A DNA stretch of 64,000 nt from positions 2,150,001 to 2,214,000 of the forward strand of contig NZ_CP019640.1 in assembly GCF_001999905.1 (NCBI RefSeq), read 5' to 3'. Source of the stretch: Planococcus lenghuensis. Its GTDB lineage: Bacteria; Bacillota; Bacilli; Bacillales_A; Planococcaceae. Under the pieces are notes generated by a model that was given only the letters and a program-made list of their open reading frames with translations, ran no database searches and was not told where the DNA came from. A program made the translations under genes and the position numbers. Below are positions 61,616 to 64,000 of the stretch, in pieces (the stretch's first letter is position 1; each line of letters begins with the position of its first letter).

Positions 61616-62688
61616 GCGAGCACCTCCCTGATTTTATTCTGAAGCTTTCCATAAATGATCCGGGCCTTCTCTTCTGTCAATACGGCGACAGCCGGTACGC
61701 CGGTTTCAGGCAGCGCGATGAACACCAGCTCCCCGCCGGAGGATTTTTTGTCCCGTTTCATGTAAGGGAGCAGATTATCAAACGCGAGCGCCGTCAGCAG
61801 ATTGAGCGGATAGCCATTCGCCCGGCACCAATCCACATATTCATCCGTCCGCGGATGTTCCTCGATCAACAGGTCAAACACCATGCCGAGAGCTACAGCT
61901 TCCCCGTGGGTCACCTGGCCGTATCCTGCGTTGCCTTCGATGGCGTGGGCGAGTGTATGCCCGAAGTTCAAAAACTTCCGTGCCCCGTGCTCTTGTTCAT
62001 CTTCTTCCACAATCGCCGCCTTCACTGCAATTCCCTTCGCCAGGTGCGTCTCCAATTCCTTGTCCGGCATCGCGCTGAATTGCCGGATCTTCAGCAATTC
62101 TTCCAGCCAGCCGGGATTTGAAATGAATGCATGCTTGATGACTTCGGCCATTCCGGACCGGACTTCCCCTTCCGGTAGCGTAGCAAGAGTCCGGGTCTCA
62201 TATAAGACAGCAGCCGGCTGATAAAAAGTGCCGATCATGTTTTTACCGGATGGATGATTGATAGCGGTTTTACCCCCGACCGCTGAGTCATGTGCCAGAA
62301 TGGTCGTCGGGCATTGGAAGTACACAATGCCGCGCATAAACGTTGACGCTGCAAACCCAGCTACATCCCCTGCCGCTCCGCCTCCAAAGGCGATAAGCAC
62401 GGATTTGCGCGAACAATTATTTTCCAACAGGAAAGAATGAATCGCCATGAATGTATCTGCGTTCTTTGCTTGTTCACCCGCTGGTATTTTAAGCACTCTT
62501 AGATCGAGTCCTCCTAACGCATCGAGGAGCAGGCTGCCATGATGGCTCCATGCCTGTTCATCAGCAACGACCGCGATTTTATCGGCGCCATTGAGCAGTG
62601 GTCTGTATTCGTCCTTGAACTGCTGGTATGCACCGTGCCCAATATGTACCCGGTAATCAGGCGCTGTATTTACTTCGACTGTTTGCAT
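61612..62688 (-). CDS. aroB: 3-dehydroquinate synthase
   Basis: NAD+/metal-dependent cyclisation of DAHP, step two of the shikimate pathway. The 358-residue protein has FGGGAAGDVAGFAASTFMRG (NAD loop), VGGKTAINHPSGKNMIG, and the metal ligands in NFGHTLAHAIE. Starts three bases after the aroC stop. Confidence 0.96.
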   Translation of the reverse strand: MQTVEVNTAPDYRVHIGHGAYQQFKDEYRPLLNGADKIAVVADEQAWSHHGSLLLDALGGLDLRVLKIPAGEQAKNADTFMAIHSFLLENNCSRKSVLIAFGGGAAGDVAGFAASTFMRGIVYFQCPTTILAHDSAVGGKTAINHPSGKNMIGTFYQPAAVLYETRTLATLPEGEVRSGMAEVIKHAFISNPGWLEELLKIRQFSAMPDKELETHLAKGIAVKAAIVEEDEQEHGARKFLNFGHTLAHAIEGNAGYGQVTHGEAVALGMVFDLLIEEHPRTDEYVDWCRANGYPLNLLTALAFDNLLPYMKRDKKSSGGELVFIALPETGVPAVAVLTEEKARIIYGKLQNKIREVLA

Positions 62689-62691
62689 TCA

Positions 62692-63864
62692 TCAGAACCC
62701 CTTCGTGTACGCCCGGTAATCAGCCACATTTTTTTGCAGGCGTGGCAGCTGATCCGCATCAAACTGCTCGAGCAGCGCATTGGCCACTTCCCAAGCGACA
62801 ACGTGTTCCGCCACGACTGAAGCAGCTGGTACAGCGCAGCTGTCTGAGCGTTCAATGCTTGCTTTGAACGGTTCTTTCGTTTCGATATCCACACTTTCAA
62901 GCGGTTTATAAAGCGTCGGGATCGGCTTCATGACGCCCCGGACGATGATCGGCATCCCGGTCGTCATGCCGCCTTCAAATCCGCCAAGATTATTGGTTCT
63001 GCGCGTGTAGCCATCTTCCTCAGACCAAAGAATTTCATCATGGACCTGACTGCCCGGCCGTCTGGCCATTTCAAAACCAAGTCCGAATTCCACACCCTTG
63101 AAGGCATTGATGCTCATGACAGCCTGTGCAATTTTCGCGTCAAGCTTCCGGTCATAGTGAACATAACTTCCAATCCCTGCCGGCATACCTTCAACGATCA
63201 CTTCGACGGTGCCACCGATTGAATCGCCTTTCTTTTTCGTTTCATCGATCAATGCAGTCATTTTCGCTGACGCTTCCGGATCTGCACAATATACCGGATC
63301 ATTTTCGATGATCTTCCGCAGTTCAGCAGCGGTCTTGCCATGCGCTTTCTGCACGTCCGCCTGAATGCCACCGATTTCTGTCACATGCGCGACAATTGAG
63401 ATACCGAGTTCTGCCAGCACTTGTTTGGCAACAGCACCGACCGCTACGCGCACGGTTGTCTCCCGCGCAGAGGACCGCTCAAGCACATTTCGCAAATCGC
63501 GGTGGCCGTATTTGATGCCGCCGTTCAAATCGGCGTGGCCTGGACGTGGCCGGGCAATCTGCCGCTTCACTTCTTCATCACCTTCGACCGGTTCAATCCC
63601 CATGATGTTTGTCCAGTGCTTCCAGTCATCATTATGGACGACGAGCGCCACCGGTGAGCCAAGGGTTTCCCCATGCCGGACACCGCCTGCAATATCTACT
63701 GTATCTTTCTCAATCTGCATCCGTCTGCCGCGGCCATGGCCGCCTTGCCGGCGTTTCAATTCCCGGTTGATCATTTCTGCTGTCAATGGCAGCTGGGCCG
63801 GTAATCCTTCGATAATGGCCGTTAGCTGTGGTCCGTGTGATTCTCCTGCTGTAAGGTATCGCAT
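62692..63864 (-). CDS. aroC: Chorismate synthase
   Basis: FMN-dependent 1,4-elimination of phosphate from EPSP to give chorismate. The 390 residues include [19 protein letters not shown] at the N terminus, [36 protein letters not shown] and [18 protein letters not shown]. The ATG at 63862-63864 follows AAGGGGGAAAG; the frame to 63882 adds six residues without a better site. First gene of the aromatic operon (aroF in older B. subtilis usage). Confidence 0.96.
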   Translation of the reverse strand: MRYLTAGESHGPQLTAIIEGLPAQLPLTAEMINRELKRRQGGHGRGRRMQIEKDTVDIAGGVRHGETLGSPVALVVHNDDWKHWTNIMGIEPVEGDEEVKRQIARPRPGHADLNGGIKYGHRDLRNVLERSSARETTVRVAVGAVAKQVLAELGISIVAHVTEIGGIQADVQKAHGKTAAELRKIIENDPVYCADPEASAKMTALIDETKKKGDSIGGTVEVIVEGMPAGIGSYVHYDRKLDAKIAQAVMSINAFKGVEFGLGFEMARRPGSQVHDEILWSEEDGYTRRTNNLGGFEGGMTTGMPIIVRGVMKPIPTLYKPLESVDIETKEPFKASIERSDSCAVPAASVVAEHVVAWEVANALLEQFDADQLPRLQKNVADYRAYTKGF

Positions 63865-63910
63865 GGCACTTTCCCCCTTCAACTCACTAAAGCTAAATTG
63901 TATGATTACT

Positions 63911-63938
63911 ACTATATCATAATCCGACGGGGCGACAA
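63911..63938 (-). promoter_or_regulatory. Promoter of the aromatic amino acid operon
   Basis: Minus-strand TTGTCG (63933-63938), 16-base spacer, TATAGT (63911-63916), about 47 bases before aroC. The last 60 bases of the window show no gene. Confidence 0.7.
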
Positions 63939-64000
63939 TACCGCATCCCCATTAAAAAACTGCCTAAACTGAACTCCCCCGCAATTCTGTGAATTTATGT

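Overview
The window is a chromosomal segment of a Gram-positive Firmicute with base composition near one half GC by eye. Roughly 25.5-64 kb follows the Bacillus subtilis order gpsB/rnpB/ypsC, mrfAB, recU-ponA, dnaD-nth-ypoC, panBCD, cca-birA, qcrABC and aroC-to-aroA. Sporulation genes that I remember from this neighbourhood in Bacillus (cotD, ypjB) are absent. Together with the style of the intergenic repeats, this suggests a Planococcaceae (Planococcus/Bhargavaea-like) genome. That placement is inference from gene content and order, not a database result.

Layout. 1-9.3 kb: the start of a dicarboxylate/amino-acid symporter, thrC, and a sulfite-reduction/siroheme operon (cobA-sirB-hemD-cysJ-cysI, minus strand) behind a SAM-I riboswitch, with the precorrin-2 dehydrogenase gene divergent on the plus strand. 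9.4-13.1 kb: an aminotransferase-serA-PHP phosphatase operon that could make serine from 3-phosphoglycerate. 13.3-18.8 kb: a YndM-like membrane protein, a nitroreductase, a K+ channel plus KtrA/C-type RCK protein behind a ydaO-type c-di-AMP riboswitch, coaA and a small membrane protein. 18.9-20.3 kb: a gene-poor block with a 35-bp tandem array, a decayed miniature transposon, dispersed repeats and a broken lipid-kinase-like gene. 20.4-30.2 kb: a CPBP protease, a second K+ channel, a DinG-type Fe-S helicase, an RNA methyltransferase, RNase P RNA, gpsB, mrfB, mrfA and yppE. 30.4-33.8 kb: recU-ponA. 33.9-36.6 kb: an accessory island with an aldehyde dehydrogenase gene between two copies of a miniature inverted-repeat element. 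36.6-50.8 kb: a long minus-strand run, ypjD-mgsA-bshA-cca-birA, panBCD, then dinG-ypmA-ypmB-aspB-asnS-dnaD-nth-ypoC. 50.8-55.2 kb: a YitT protein, a YugP-like metallopeptidase, ypjA and qcrABC. 55.3-63.9 kb: ypiF, ypiB, ypiA and the aromatic amino acid operon aroC-aroB-aroH-hisC-tyrA-aroA, without the trp genes that split it in B. subtilis.

The most novel material is in the repeats. Three elements share terminal inverted repeats starting GGCTC; two have perfect 8-bp target duplications and the third an imperfect one. Two tandem arrays (35 bp x 13 and 33 bp x about 3.7) are built from the same core found once each in dispersed intergenic repeats. A different inverted-repeat element lies inside the leader between the SAM riboswitch and its operon.
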